Notes: generated by a model not told the origin, from the letters alone. A stretch of DNA of 37,981 nt from Anaerohalosphaeraceae bacterium (GCA_021108375.1 JAIORA010000035.1:1-37981); one strand, 5' to 3'; shown: positions 1 to 8,832, numbered from the stretch's first letter. Program-made: numbers and translations.

Positions 1-93
1 AATATTTATGAGTTAACCGAGACACTCACGATTGTTGGTCATTGTCAATAATCAATATGGCCCCTTATATGTATGAAAATTATGGAGAAAGTT

Positions 94-1173
94 ATGGAAT
101 TAGAATTCAAAAGAGATTTTCAGGAAGTGCAGAAAAAATGGGATGCGTTTTGGAATGATGGTAAATTAGCAAGACCACTTATGAATATCATAATTCCTAA
201 ACAAGGTGTTCAGCCCGTGGAGCAGCCATCATCGGTCCTCAGCACATTTGATGATTATGATAAAGTTATCGACCAGATATTAGGATGGGCACAGAGCCAC
301 GAATTTATAGGCGAGGCGATACCTTCTTATCGGGTACAGTTTGCATCAGATCACTTTTCGGCATTATTGGGTGCCGAACTGGTGTTCCACAAAAACAGTC
401 CGAATACCGGCTGGATAACGCCATTTGTGGAAGATTGGGATGATGTCGAAATTAAGTTGAATCGTGATGGTATCTGGTGGGAAAAAACCATCCAGCGTAT
501 AAGGGCATTCCGTAAACGTTTAGATGGTAAAGTTTTGGTCACAGGGCCTAATCTTCAGGGCGGGCTGGATTGTTTATCTGCGATTAGAGACCCTCAAAAA
601 CTCGCTATGGATTTGGTAATGTGTCCCGATAAGATCAAAAAAGCATTGAAGCAGGTTACAGCGGCACATAAGGAAACGCTTGAGTTGTTGCAGAAGGAGC
701 TGGATATAGAAAATTACGGTGATATGACTCGTCATCAAATGTACAGCAGCGGCTCAATGCAGGTTCCTCAATGTGATTTTTCCTGTATGATAAGCAATGA
801 AATGTTCCGTGAATTTGGCGTTGAGCCTATCAGAGAGGAAGTTAAGCTCGTTAAAAATTCTACCTATCATCTCGATGGGCCTGATGCTGTACATCATCTT
901 GAGGCGATATGTGAAATCGATGGCATTGACAGTATTCAGTGGCAGCCTGGCGCAGGTGAGGCTATGGAGAAAGACTGGACTAATCTTTATAAAAAAATCG
1001 ATTCTTTTGGCAAAAGACAAGTTCTCGGTGGTGGAGGCGTTTTGGAAATTGACCATGAATATATTAAAAAACTTTGTGGCCTGTGCGATAAAACCAAACT
1101 CTTTTTTGTTACCACCGCCTCATCAAAAAAACAGGCAGAGGACTTTTTGGAGAGTCTCGAAAAAATCGCATAA
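94..1173 (+). CDS. URO-D superfamily protein, HxDG variant
   Basis: About 359 residues, a single TIM-barrel-like protein of the uroporphyrinogen decarboxylase/corrinoid methyltransferase superfamily. It is a clear paralogue of the protein at 22345: both begin MELEF and share NxQGGLDCLSAIR, PQCDF and an IQWQPGAGE block. Where MtaA-type zinc methyltransferases have HxCG, this protein has H259-L-D261-G, so the usual zinc Cys is replaced by Asp. I chose ATG 94 over the upstream in-frame ATGs at 73 and 82 because GGAG sits 6 bases before it and the paralogue starts at the same residue. It has no signal peptide, so it is probably cytoplasmic. True haem-pathway decarboxylase activity is unlikely given the catabolic context and the several copies; the substrate is unknown. 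Family assignment is firm, function is not. Confidence 0.8.
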   Translation: MELEFKRDFQEVQKKWDAFWNDGKLARPLMNIIIPKQGVQPVEQPSSVLSTFDDYDKVIDQILGWAQSHEFIGEAIPSYRVQFASDHFSALLGAELVFHKNSPNTGWITPFVEDWDDVEIKLNRDGIWWEKTIQRIRAFRKRLDGKVLVTGPNLQGGLDCLSAIRDPQKLAMDLVMCPDKIKKALKQVTAAHKETLELLQKELDIENYGDMTRHQMYSSGSMQVPQCDFSCMISNEMFREFGVEPIREEVKLVKNSTYHLDGPDAVHHLEAICEIDGIDSIQWQPGAGEAMEKDWTNLYKKIDSFGKRQVLGGGGVLEIDHEYIKKLCGLCDKTKLFFVTTASSKKQAEDFLESLEKIA

Positions 1174-1221
1174 TTCTCGAAAGGATTCAAACAATAATGG
1201 GAACCTCTAAAAATTCATTTT

Positions 1222-1312
1222 GGCGAACAAGCGAACCTTTTCGCCGATGGACTGCGTCAGACAAAAGCCACTTGAACTACGGCTCAAGCTGATTTGTCCT
1301 CCTTGCCATCGG
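1222..1312 (+). other. Nested inverted repeats in the gap before uxaE
   Basis: The 359-base gap between 1173 and 1533 holds no gene I can support. Inside it, GGCGAA (1222-1227) pairs with TTCGCC (1240-1245). Overlapping that, CCGATGG (1244-1250) pairs with CCATCGG (1306-1312), enclosing GACAAA/TTTGTC (1260-1265 with 1293-1298) and CTTGA/TCAAG (1271-1275 with 1284-1288). The two outer helices share two bases and would compete. It could be a structured RNA, an attenuator or a decayed repeat; I recognise no known riboswitch. Confidence 0.4.
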
Positions 1313-1370
1313 ACAAAAATTTTCTACTTGTCGCTCAGAAGCAATTATTAGAGCTACTCTAAATTTTTTG

Positions 1371-1390
1371 ATCAAGATGACTTGATTTTT
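1371..1390 (+). terminator. Weak terminator-like hairpin
   Basis: ATCAAG (1371-1376), a 4-base loop, CTTGAT (1381-1386) and a short T run. The stem is only 6 bp and overlaps the proposed -35 box of uxaE, so it may end transcription from the upstream gene or simply be chance. Confidence 0.3.
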
Positions 1391-1410
1391 CAAGAATTAG
1401 ACAGTATAGT
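1382..1410 (+). promoter_or_regulatory. Candidate promoter of uxaE
   Basis: TTGATT (1382-1387), a 17-base spacer and TATAGT (1405-1410), on the coding strand about 120 bases before the uxaE start. This is a good match to a sigma-70-type promoter, but sequence alone cannot confirm it. Confidence 0.4.
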
Positions 1411-1532
1411 AACAACGTGATTTCAACAAGCTATCTATATTTGTATCGTGTAGGCCGTTTGTGGTGTGAACAGATGTTTTTTATCAGATTGAAGGGCCGT
1501 AAACAAAAAATTCAATTTTAACATAAGGTAAA

Positions 1533-2780
1533 ATGATGCGATTAGAAAAATATTCATTCGGTGTGGGCGACAGATTTGCACATCAGGGCAAGGCACAACT
1601 TAACGCAATGATAAAAGCTAAGCAATTAGGAATTGACATAGTTCCGGTATGGAACAAATCTTACCGTGAACACAGCATTGTGCATACCAAGCCGGATTCG
1701 GTAAGAAACGAAGCTGATACAGCTGTCAAAGAACTTTCGTGGCAAAACAGCTACTATGTCGATGCTGACCATATAAATATGAGCAATGTCGATGCTTTCG
1801 TTGATGCCAGCGACTTCTTCACTATCGATGTTGCTGACTACATTGGCAAGCAGAGTCCCGCAAAGGACATTGAAGTCTTTGTTGAAAAGTATAAAAAATA
1901 TATCGGCACCTTGAATATAGAGGGCATAAATGAAGCCATAGAGATTACAGAAGAGCTTATAACAAAAATTGCGTCAAAAGTCCTTTTGGCTGTTCAACAG
2001 GCAGGTAAACTTTATCGTCATATCGAATCCAAAAAAGGTAATGGTGATTTTGTTACAGAAGTTTCTATGGATGAAACCGATTTGGCACAGACACCAATTG
2101 AGATGTTTTTTATTCTGGCCGCCATCGCGGATGAGAACATACCTGCCCAGACCATTGCTCCTAAATTTACCGGCAGGTTCAATAAAGGCGTTGACTATGT
2201 AGGTGATGTTGCACAGTTTGAGAAGGAATTTAATGAAGACCTGGCCATTATTGCCTTTGCAATCAAAGAGTTTGGCCTGCCTGATAATTTGAAATTAAGC
2301 ATTCATTCCGGAAGCGATAAGTTTTCAATTTACGCCCCGATTAACAAAGCTATCAAGAAATTTAATGCCGGCCTTCACCTGAAAACCGCAGGCACTACGT
2401 GGCTGGAAGAAATTATCGGCTTAGCAGCAGCAGGGGAACAAGGCCTGGAAATAGCCAAAAATATCTATGAAAATGCTTATCAGCGTTTCGATGAGCTTTG
2501 TGGCCCATACGCAACAGTGATTGATATCGACAAAGCCAAACTGCCATCAATTGATGAAGTCAATAGCTGGACAAGTCCGCAATTCAAAAACGCTGTTACC
2601 CATAACCTGTCCTGTCCTGAGTATAATTTGAATGTCAGGCAGTTACTTCACGTTGGCTATAAGGTTGCCTCTGAGATGGGCAATAAATATATTGATGCTC
2701 TGGAAAAATATGAGGATATAATTGCTGAACATGTAACAGAGAATATCTTTGAGAGACATATCAAGCAGATATTTTTATGA
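1533..2780 (+). CDS. uxaE: Tagaturonate epimerase UxaE
   Basis: 415 residues matching the UxaE family, which interconverts D-tagaturonate and D-fructuronate in the galacturonate branch of hexuronate catabolism. Family-like blocks are the N-terminal GVGDRF motif, the central IHSGSDKFSIY block, LHLKTAGTTWLEE, and HVGYKVASEMG near the C-terminus. The His and acidic residues in these blocks are likely metal and catalytic ligands. There is no signal peptide, so it is cytoplasmic. AAGGT precedes the start at a usual distance, and ATG codons lie at 1533 and 1536. It stands alone, followed by a perfect 14-bp hairpin. With the KDPG aldolase at 35096 it points to a uronate-containing substrate; the mannonate/altronate reductase, dehydratase and KDG kinase expected between them are not in this window. 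Confidence 0.75.
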   Translation: MMRLEKYSFGVGDRFAHQGKAQLNAMIKAKQLGIDIVPVWNKSYREHSIVHTKPDSVRNEADTAVKELSWQNSYYVDADHINMSNVDAFVDASDFFTIDVADYIGKQSPAKDIEVFVEKYKKYIGTLNIEGINEAIEITEELITKIASKVLLAVQQAGKLYRHIESKKGNGDFVTEVSMDETDLAQTPIEMFFILAAIADENIPAQTIAPKFTGRFNKGVDYVGDVAQFEKEFNEDLAIIAFAIKEFGLPDNLKLSIHSGSDKFSIYAPINKAIKKFNAGLHLKTAGTTWLEEIIGLAAAGEQGLEIAKNIYENAYQRFDELCGPYATVIDIDKAKLPSIDEVNSWTSPQFKNAVTHNLSCPEYNLNVRQLLHVGYKVASEMGNKYIDALEKYEDIIAEHVTENIFERHIKQIFL

Positions 2781-2807
2781 TTATTCTGCATAGCAGCTCA
2801 ATTATGT

Positions 2808-2848
2808 GAATTCAAGCCGTTATCAGGCAAAGACAACGGCTTGAATTC
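2808..2848 (+). terminator. Perfect 14-bp hairpin after uxaE
   Basis: GAATTCAAGCCGTT (2808-2821) and its exact reverse complement (2835-2848) around a 13-base loop, 28 bases after the uxaE stop. No T run follows, so it may be a 3'-stabilising hairpin or a bidirectional transcription block rather than a textbook intrinsic terminator. Confidence 0.55.
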
Positions 2849-2850
2849 TA

Positions 2851-3065
2851 ATGGGCCCCGGAAAGACTCGAACCTAAATCCACAACTCACCACCGATAAA
2901 GCACTTAACGAAACCTACCAAAAGCAGAGGGTGCAGAATCCGGTGCATATCTCTGAAGTTTCCAGCGAATTACAACAAATAATCAATGCTTGGCCGAAAT
3001 TGTCAAAGCAACAAAAGCAGGCTATTCTTGTGTTATCAACTTTTGATTTTCACAACGACGAATAG
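2851..3065 (+). pseudogene. Integrase C-terminal remnant with tRNA 3'-end scar
   Basis: The first 25 or so bases (2851-2875) resemble the 3' end of the minus-strand tRNA at 34823-34896. They run into an open frame whose product contains DKALNETYQKQRVQNPV and later IINAWPKLSKQQKQAIL. The same arrangement (tRNA-end-like stretch, then DKILSETAKSKRVQNPV) recurs at 34607 onward, with a 22-base exact match (2926-2947 and 34674-34695). Tails of this kind are known at the C-termini of planctomycete tyrosine integrases that run into tRNA genes. No catalytic integrase domain is present, so I call it a decayed attachment-site scar, not a working gene. Confidence 0.55.
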
Positions 3066-3395
3066 GATGATTGGCTCAAAAACGCTACTGCGATTTCCGG
3101 CTCAATAATATGCTGAATGGATTTTTGGCTTAAAAACGCCACTTTCGCCCCTCTTTTTCAACGTAAAATAAGGAGTTATGCGCGAAACGCACAGCGTGAA
3201 ATAAGGATTTACAAACGTTTTTTGGAGCAAAAAAATCCGTGTCTAAAAGATTATGCACTACGGATTTTGGGCTATAAATAAAACGTTGGCAGAGGTGCCT
3301 ATATAACGAGTTGCCCATTGCAAATCTTGTAAATTGGGGCATTATAACTTCTCGCCAAGTACCCATTATTCTTTTAGTGGCCCACTTCGAATTTG
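3066..3395. other. Non-coding, probably decayed mobile DNA
   Basis: No convincing gene on either strand. Two imperfect copies of a TTGGCT(C/T)AAAAACGC(T/C)AC motif lie near 3071 and 3127. With the integrase tail before it and the tRNA-like fragment after it, the stretch looks like eroded mobile-element DNA. Confidence 0.4.
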
Positions 3396-3427
3396 GCGGT
3401 TAGAGGTTCGATTCCTCTCGGGCGTGT
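3396..3427 (+). pseudogene. tRNA 3'-part remnant (T arm)
   Basis: A perfect T arm (AGAGG, TTCGATT loop, CCTCT) followed by CGGGCGT resembles the 3' end of a tRNA. The D arm and 5' acceptor strand are absent and the anticodon arm does not fold cleanly, so this is not a functional tRNA. Together with the integrase tail at 2851 it suggests repeated integration at tRNA genes. Confidence 0.5.
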
Positions 3428-3539
3428 TAATATAACTCTTTTGTTTTCAAGCAATTACCATCTCAACACTTCTTTTGAATTTTCTTAAAATATGGGTTTT
3501 GGGGGAGCAGGCCAATCTCAAATTATATCTATAAATCTC

Positions 3540-3566
3540 TTGACAAAAGCAAGCGAAATGTATAAT
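3540..3566 (+). promoter_or_regulatory. Promoter of the AraR-like regulator
   Basis: A perfect TTGACA (3540-3545), a 15-base spacer and a perfect TATAAT (3561-3566), 45 bases before the regulator start. The spacer is short, which could make the promoter dependent on an activator or on supercoiling. Confidence 0.5.
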
Positions 3567-3610
3567 ATGTATGTAGACAAGTGATTACAGGATATATAAA
3601 CAGGTGAAAA

Positions 3611-4738
3611 ATGGCTATTACTAATGTTGAAAAAAAGAACCATACTTATCTACGGTTAAGGGAAGAGTTTGTCGGCAAAATCGAGAGTCGTAAATGGCCG
3701 GTTAACTCAAAATTGCCTTCTGAAAATGTCTTGGCCAAAGAGTATGCGGTATCCCGTGATACAATACGCAAAGCACTGAAGACATTGGAGTTAGAAGGCC
3801 TCCTTGTAGCAGAACAGGGGCGGGGCAGAACAGTTGCTTCTCCAGGCCAAAGAAAGGCGGCAAGTGCTCCAGTCATAAAAACAAGAACGATTGGTCTGGT
3901 TATCAGCAAAATCGAGAGTGATGCTTATGGAGATATTGAGAGCGTTCAGTCAGCTTTGCACGAGCGTGATTTCAATTTGTTATTATACACTTTGGCGGGA
4001 AAAGAAGAAAAAGATTCGTATGTGTGTCGTCCTTTTGACAATATACACAGGGAACAAATAGATGGGTTGCTGGTTTATTATGCAATGATTCTTCCTGAAG
4101 ATATTATCGGGTTCAATAAACTTATCCCCACGGTTAGTCTTTATAAGGGCTGTGCCCAATTTGGGATTCCTTCTTTTTATGTTTCCTGGGAATTGGTGGC
4201 CTATCAGGCGTCAAAGCATTTATTTGAGCAGGGATATACGAAACAGCTTACTTTGCTTAACCAGACTCCAACTTTTAGGGGTGCTAATGAAGAAATGATT
4301 CGCGGTGTTAAGTTTGCTCACCATCAGCGTGGCGTTAGATTTGATAAGGACAGAGTTCTTTATACTGCCGGATTGCAGCGTTCGCATGATGAAAAATCCA
4401 TTCGGCCTATATTAGATAAAATGGACAAATGCGATATTGACAGCATGCTAACTTATTTGAATGAACCCGCTGTTCGCGTTGCTGAATATGCCGTAGAAAA
4501 TGGGATAAAAATTCCGGAAGAGTTGGGCATAGTAGCCCTGTCAGATAGCAAAGGCCTTGATCCTTCACCGATTCCAATTACAGCAATTAGTTTAGATAGA
4601 TCGAATATTAGCGGCGGTGCAGCAGAAATGCTTGCAGATTTGCTGGAAGGAAAAACAACTAAAGACAGTTGTGAATTGGACAATCCATTTTTCGGTACGG
4701 TTATACCAAGACAGTCAACAGTAAAAAATAATTTGTAA
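3611..4738 (+). CDS. GntR/LacI-type regulator (AraR-like)
   Basis: 375 residues with two domains. Residues about 10-78 are a GntR winged helix (LPSENVLAKEYAVSRDTIRKA is the recognition-helix region). Residues about 95-370 are a LacI/periplasmic-binding-protein-like effector domain, with IGLVIS at its start and PEELGIVALSD in the second lobe. This GntR-LacI fusion is the architecture of the arabinose repressor AraR, so the protein probably binds a sugar released from the glycan and controls the adjacent genes. It starts 16 bases before the next gene and has a near-consensus promoter of its own. The effector cannot be told from sequence. Confidence 0.85.
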   Translation: MAITNVEKKNHTYLRLREEFVGKIESRKWPVNSKLPSENVLAKEYAVSRDTIRKALKTLELEGLLVAEQGRGRTVASPGQRKAASAPVIKTRTIGLVISKIESDAYGDIESVQSALHERDFNLLLYTLAGKEEKDSYVCRPFDNIHREQIDGLLVYYAMILPEDIIGFNKLIPTVSLYKGCAQFGIPSFYVSWELVAYQASKHLFEQGYTKQLTLLNQTPTFRGANEEMIRGVKFAHHQRGVRFDKDRVLYTAGLQRSHDEKSIRPILDKMDKCDIDSMLTYLNEPAVRVAEYAVENGIKIPEELGIVALSDSKGLDPSPIPITAISLDRSNISGGAAEMLADLLEGKTTKDSCELDNPFFGTVIPRQSTVKNNL

Positions 4739-4754
4739 TAGAGGAATTTTGTTA

Positions 4755-6209
4755 ATGAAGACATATGTGATTGTGGGTCTTGGTGGCCGTTCGATAATGT
4801 TTAAAGAGGCCATTGCGGCTCGTTTTAAGGATAGTTCTGAATTACTCGCTATTTGCGACAATAATTGCGGAAGGCTTGAGGACAGCAGGGAGGAATTGTC
4901 CTCTATGGGGTTTGAGGTGGAGTGTTATCATTCGGACGATTTTGATAGAATGATAGCAGAGCAGAAGCCTGCAACGGTGATTGTCTGCACCAAAGACAGT
5001 ACCCATGACGATTATATATGTCGGGCATTGGATGCCGGTTGCGATGTTATAACCGAAAAGCCGATGACAATAGATGCAAAGCGCTGTCAACGAATAGTTG
5101 ATGCAATCGGGCGTACCGGCAAGAGTGTTCGTGTTACATTTAATTACAGGTATTCCCCGCCTCGCAGCCAGGTTAAGGAATTGCTGATGAGTGGTGTTAT
5201 CGGCAAGATTCTTTCTGTTAATTTCAACTGGTACCTTGACACCAATCACGGAGCGGATTATTTTCGCCGTTGGCATCGTAGCAAAGCCAACTCAGGCGGG
5301 TTGATGGTACACAAATCGACACATCATTTTGACCTTGTCAATTGGTGGCTAAGTTCCGTACCCGAAACAGTTTTTGCAGGTGGGGCGAGAAGTTTTTATA
5401 ATGAGGAGCAGGCCAAACGATACGGGCTTGAAAAACACGGCCAAAGGTGTCTGGACTGCCCTGTAAATAACAAATGTAATTTTTATCTTGATATGAAATC
5501 TGTCGAAACCATCAAAGAACTTTATCTTGATAATGAGCAGTACGACGGCTATATCCGGGACTGTTGTGTTTTTTCGGATGACATTGACATTGAAGATACG
5601 ATGAATTTGGTCGTTAAGTATAAATCGGGGGCATTTCTCAGTTATAGCCTGAACGCTTTTACGGCGTGGGAGGGTTATCGTGTTGAATTCAACGGCACTA
5701 AAGGCAGACTTGAGCATTCCTGTCATGAATCCTCATATATTAACGGCGATGGCACTGTTCAGGGTGCGTTAAAGCCGGATGCTACTTCAATAAAAGTTTA
5801 TCCACATTTCAAAACTCCTTACAATGTGGAAGTTCGACAGGGCGATGGTGCTCACGGCGGTGGTGATGTCGTAATGCTTAACGATATATTTGGCACGCCT
5901 GAGGCTGACCCGTTAAAGCGTTCGGCTGATTATATTCAGGGTGCATATTCGATTCTTACGGGCATAGCCGCCAATAAATCGATGGCGACGAATCAAATGA
6001 TTATAGTTGATGAGCTGGTTTACGGCCTGCCCGACCCGGGCTATCCCGCTATGCATACTGGTGATGAAAAAATAGATTTTGTGTCTAATGTTGAGCATAT
6101 GATAGGCAATCGTAAGATTAATGCTAACATTCCTGCACGCCTTGTTGAGATAAATAAAAAACAAAACAGGAAAAAGAGTTTGGGAAAGCTGTCAACAATA
6201 GAAAAATAA
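4755..6209 (+). CDS. Gfo/Idh/MocA oxidoreductase with Cys cluster
   Basis: 484 residues of the NAD(P)-dependent Gfo/Idh/MocA family. The N-terminal Rossmann fold (VIVGLGGRS), the conserved E101-K102-P103 and a C-terminal alpha/beta domain with HHFDLVNWW are visible. ATG 4755 is preferred to TTG 4749 because of its codon and the GAGG upstream. Unlike short family members it carries RC232LDC235 and C241 plus C270/C271, matching a similar cluster in the protein at 26394; these could bind zinc. It follows the regulator by 16 bases and precedes the metallophosphoesterase by 14 bases, so they are likely co-transcribed. Probable role: oxidation/reduction of a sugar or sugar acid in the cytoplasm; substrate unknown. 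Confidence 0.85.
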   Translation: MKTYVIVGLGGRSIMFKEAIAARFKDSSELLAICDNNCGRLEDSREELSSMGFEVECYHSDDFDRMIAEQKPATVIVCTKDSTHDDYICRALDAGCDVITEKPMTIDAKRCQRIVDAIGRTGKSVRVTFNYRYSPPRSQVKELLMSGVIGKILSVNFNWYLDTNHGADYFRRWHRSKANSGGLMVHKSTHHFDLVNWWLSSVPETVFAGGARSFYNEEQAKRYGLEKHGQRCLDCPVNNKCNFYLDMKSVETIKELYLDNEQYDGYIRDCCVFSDDIDIEDTMNLVVKYKSGAFLSYSLNAFTAWEGYRVEFNGTKGRLEHSCHESSYINGDGTVQGALKPDATSIKVYPHFKTPYNVEVRQGDGAHGGGDVVMLNDIFGTPEADPLKRSADYIQGAYSILTGIAANKSMATNQMIIVDELVYGLPDPGYPAMHTGDEKIDFVSNVEHMIGNRKINANIPARLVEINKKQNRKKSLGKLSTIEK

Positions 6210-6223
6210 AAGGGCAGTAAGCA

Positions 6224-7192
6224 ATGGCAAGTTATCTCCGGCAAATGTCAATTTTTATCTCAAAACATATTTTTAGGAGACTAAAGTATGAAACCCCGTT
6301 TTTTTTAAAGCATAATATCTTTTTTTTCCTGCTCTTTTTGTCTGTCTGTTCCACCTTTCTACTTTATGCTGTAAATGAGCAGGCAGAAACAAAAGAATCT
6401 TTTTCGTTTTGTCTAATCGCGGATCCTCACGCCTCTGAATCGGCTGGACATCTTCGTCCGGGGTACTATCAGTATGGCAATGGTGTTGACAAATTTCTCG
6501 CGTGCATCAAAGAAATCAGAAAATTGCCCGATGAAGAAAAGCCCGATTTCATAATGATATTGGGAGATGTTCATCTTTGGGCTCTTGGTGAGTATCTGGA
6601 TGAGGTTAAGATACCTATCCATGTGATATCCGGCAATGCTGAAACTCGGAAGAGGAAAAAGGAAATGAGAGCATTTTTTCCTGACGATTTCAAAACAGAT
6701 GACAAGGAATCGGACTATTATGCCTTTGTTCATCAAGGCGTTCGTTTTATTTGTCTCTGTAATGCAAGGGGCAGTGAACATATCGGTATGTTCTGTTCTG
6801 AAGATATTACTCCGAGAGGACAGATTGAATGGCTGGAAAAGCAACTCGAAAAAAAGGAACCCCATAAGATAATTTTTGCTCATATTCCGCCAGAGCCAAA
6901 CGGCGAAGACAAGAATATGTATATGTGTCGTAATGACTCACGCTATTTTAATAAGTTGATTGAACAAACTCAGCCGACAGCCACATTTTTTGGGCACTTG
7001 CATAAGGCAACAAATAAATATAACATTGGAGAGAGCCTGCTTTGTACGCTCAGGTCGTGTACGTGGAATCTGGACAGATCTCCGATAGGTTTTATGATGG
7101 TTGAAATGTCTCCGAAAGGTATATCGACGCGTGAAATTATTACCGGTTATTGCCAAAAACCACCACCTAAAATCCCGCCAAACTTAAAGTGA
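6224..7192 (+). CDS. Membrane-anchored/exported metallophosphoesterase
   Basis: 322 residues in the longest frame. A strongly hydrophobic segment at about residues 28-49 acts as signal anchor or signal peptide. The calcineurin-like core follows: D67-P-H69, G-D115-V-H, G-N138-A139-E140, FAHIPP and FFGHLHK. The usual GNH(E/D) His is Ala here, and GDxxD is GDxH, so activity may be altered. The start is uncertain: a much better ribosome site (AGGAG) precedes ATG 6288, but that frame stops after six codons in a run of eight T. One extra T would give MKPRFFLKHN joined to the hydrophobic segment, a textbook signal peptide. It may cleave phosphate or phosphodiester groups from extracytoplasmic material. 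Confidence 0.75.
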   Translation: MASYLRQMSIFISKHIFRRLKYETPFFLKHNIFFFLLFLSVCSTFLLYAVNEQAETKESFSFCLIADPHASESAGHLRPGYYQYGNGVDKFLACIKEIRKLPDEEKPDFIMILGDVHLWALGEYLDEVKIPIHVISGNAETRKRKKEMRAFFPDDFKTDDKESDYYAFVHQGVRFICLCNARGSEHIGMFCSEDITPRGQIEWLEKQLEKKEPHKIIFAHIPPEPNGEDKNMYMCRNDSRYFNKLIEQTQPTATFFGHLHKATNKYNIGESLLCTLRSCTWNLDRSPIGFMMVEMSPKGISTREIITGYCQKPPPKIPPNLK

Positions 7193-7308
7193 TGTTCGTG
7201 AGGCCAATGGCCTGGTTATTGATAAAATAAAATTATCTGCTGTATTTGATAGTGCTGACCAATAGATTTGATTTCAGCTTGGTTTTATATGGCATAGGAT
7301 GTTCAATA

Positions 7309-8832
7309 ATGTCAGATATTGTGATTATTCCTGAGCCGGTCAAACTTAAAAGACTTCAGGGCAGTTTTAAAATCAATCCACAAACGGTGATTTTTGCTGA
7401 CGAGAAACTTAAATCCTCGGCTCAAGCCTTTGTTCAACTAATCAGCCCTGCCACAGGATTAAATTTGCCGATAAAAAACTATTCTTCTGATTCAAAACAG
7501 GACAACACAATAATTTTCAAGAAAGCTGGTCAGTCTTGCGGCGAATCTTACAATTTGCAGGTTAGTCATCAGAATATCACGATTTGTGCAGGAGCCGAGG
7601 CAGGTGCGTTCTATGCTGTTCAAACCCTTCGTCAACTTCTGCCGGCTGAAATTGAAAGCAGCACAAAACAGCAGGCTGACTGGAACATACCCGCCGTTGA
7701 AATTGAAGATTGCCCGCGCTATCAGTACCGAGGTATGCACCTTGATGTTTGTCGGCATTATTTTTCTGTGGATTTTATTAAAAAATATATCGACCTGCTG
7801 GCTATGCATAAATTCAATTACTTCCACTGGCATCTTACCGAAGACCAGGGATGGAGAATTGAGATTAAAAGATACCCCCAGCTTTCGGAAGTATCCGCGT
7901 GGCGAAATGAAGATGGCAAAAAATATGGCAAAATTTACACACAGGATGAGATAAAGGAAATTGTTCGTTATGCTGATGTCAGGCATATTACGGTTATCCC
8001 AGAAATTGAAATGCCGGGCCATTCTGTCGCAGCTCTTGCAGCCTTTCCGAATCTTTCCTGTACGGGTCGGAAATTTGAGGTTGGTACAAAGTGGGGCGTT
8101 TATGAAGATGTTTACTGTGCGGGAAACGATGAAGTCTTTGAATTTCTTGGAAATGTTATTGAAGAGGTTATTTCGCTTTTCCCCGGCCGGTATTTCCACA
8201 TTGGTGGGGACGAATGCAAGAAAATACGCTGGGAGCAATGTCCAAAATGTCAGGAGCGTATCAATAAGGAAAATCTTAAGGACGAAAACGAATTACAGCA
8301 TTGGTTTATAGAACAATTTGCTGATTTGTTGAAATCTAACAACAAAAAACTCGTTGGCTGGGATGAAATTTTAGAGGGCGGAACAATGAAAGATGTCACA
8401 GTAATGTCGTGGCGAGGCACTGATGGCGGCGTAAAAGCTGCCAAAGCCGGTAATCCGGTTATTATGACCCCTTGTAGATACTGTTATTTCGACTACAAAT
8501 ATCGTTATCTGCCGAATGGGCCGGGCATTGAAGTCGATCAGGATAAATCCCAAAGAACATATTCGCTTAATCCTGATGTTCCGGCGGAACTAACGGCCAG
8601 TCAGGCAAAAAATGTAATAGGAGTGCAGGGCTGTCTCTGGACTGAACATATTAAAACAGCAGGAGAGGCCGAACTGATGTCTTTTCCAAGGATGTGCGAA
8701 CTTTCTGAGGTTGCCTGGACGCCGCAGAATCAAAGAAATTTTAAAAGCTATAAACAACGAATCAAAATTCATCTTAGACGGCTTGATATTTTGGGCGTGA
8801 GCTACTATTGCGAACCGGAAATTTTGGATTAA
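7309..8832 (+). CDS. GH20 beta-N-acetylhexosaminidase, leaderless
   Basis: 507 residues from ATG 7309. A GH20b-type N-terminal domain (about 5-130, starting IPEPVKL) precedes the GH20 barrel, with RGMHLDVCRHYF, HWHLTEDQGWRIE, EIEMPGHS and the catalytic pair D301-E302 in HIGGDE. GH20 enzymes remove terminal beta-linked GlcNAc or GalNAc by substrate-assisted catalysis. No signal peptide is visible from 7309, nor from the alternative TTG 7246, so it probably works in the cytoplasm on imported oligosaccharides. A 116-base gap separates it from the metallophosphoesterase. Its last 83 codons are duplicated at 11820-12068 as part of an 869-bp direct repeat. Confidence 0.9.
   Translation: MSDIVIIPEPVKLKRLQGSFKINPQTVIFADEKLKSSAQAFVQLISPATGLNLPIKNYSSDSKQDNTIIFKKAGQSCGESYNLQVSHQNITICAGAEAGAFYAVQTLRQLLPAEIESSTKQQADWNIPAVEIEDCPRYQYRGMHLDVCRHYFSVDFIKKYIDLLAMHKFNYFHWHLTEDQGWRIEIKRYPQLSEVSAWRNEDGKKYGKIYTQDEIKEIVRYADVRHITVIPEIEMPGHSVAALAAFPNLSCTGRKFEVGTKWGVYEDVYCAGNDEVFEFLGNVIEEVISLFPGRYFHIGGDECKKIRWEQCPKCQERINKENLKDENELQHWFIEQFADLLKSNNKKLVGWDEILEGGTMKDVTVMSWRGTDGGVKAAKAGNPVIMTPCRYCYFDYKYRYLPNGPGIEVDQDKSQRTYSLNPDVPAELTASQAKNVIGVQGCLWTEHIKTAGEAELMSFPRMCELSEVAWTPQNQRNFKSYKQRIKIHLRRLDILGVSYYCEPEILD

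Noticed and set aside
1..72. Possible leader or promoter before the first gene
   Set aside because: Too short, and no convincing promoter boxes; the upstream context is outside the window.
797..1210. 137-residue plus-strand frame inside the first URO-D gene
   Set aside because: Out-of-frame shadow of a conserved gene; no domain or ribosome site.
7492..8238. 248-residue minus-strand frame opposite the GH20 gene
   Set aside because: Antisense to a clearly conserved enzyme and without recognisable motifs.
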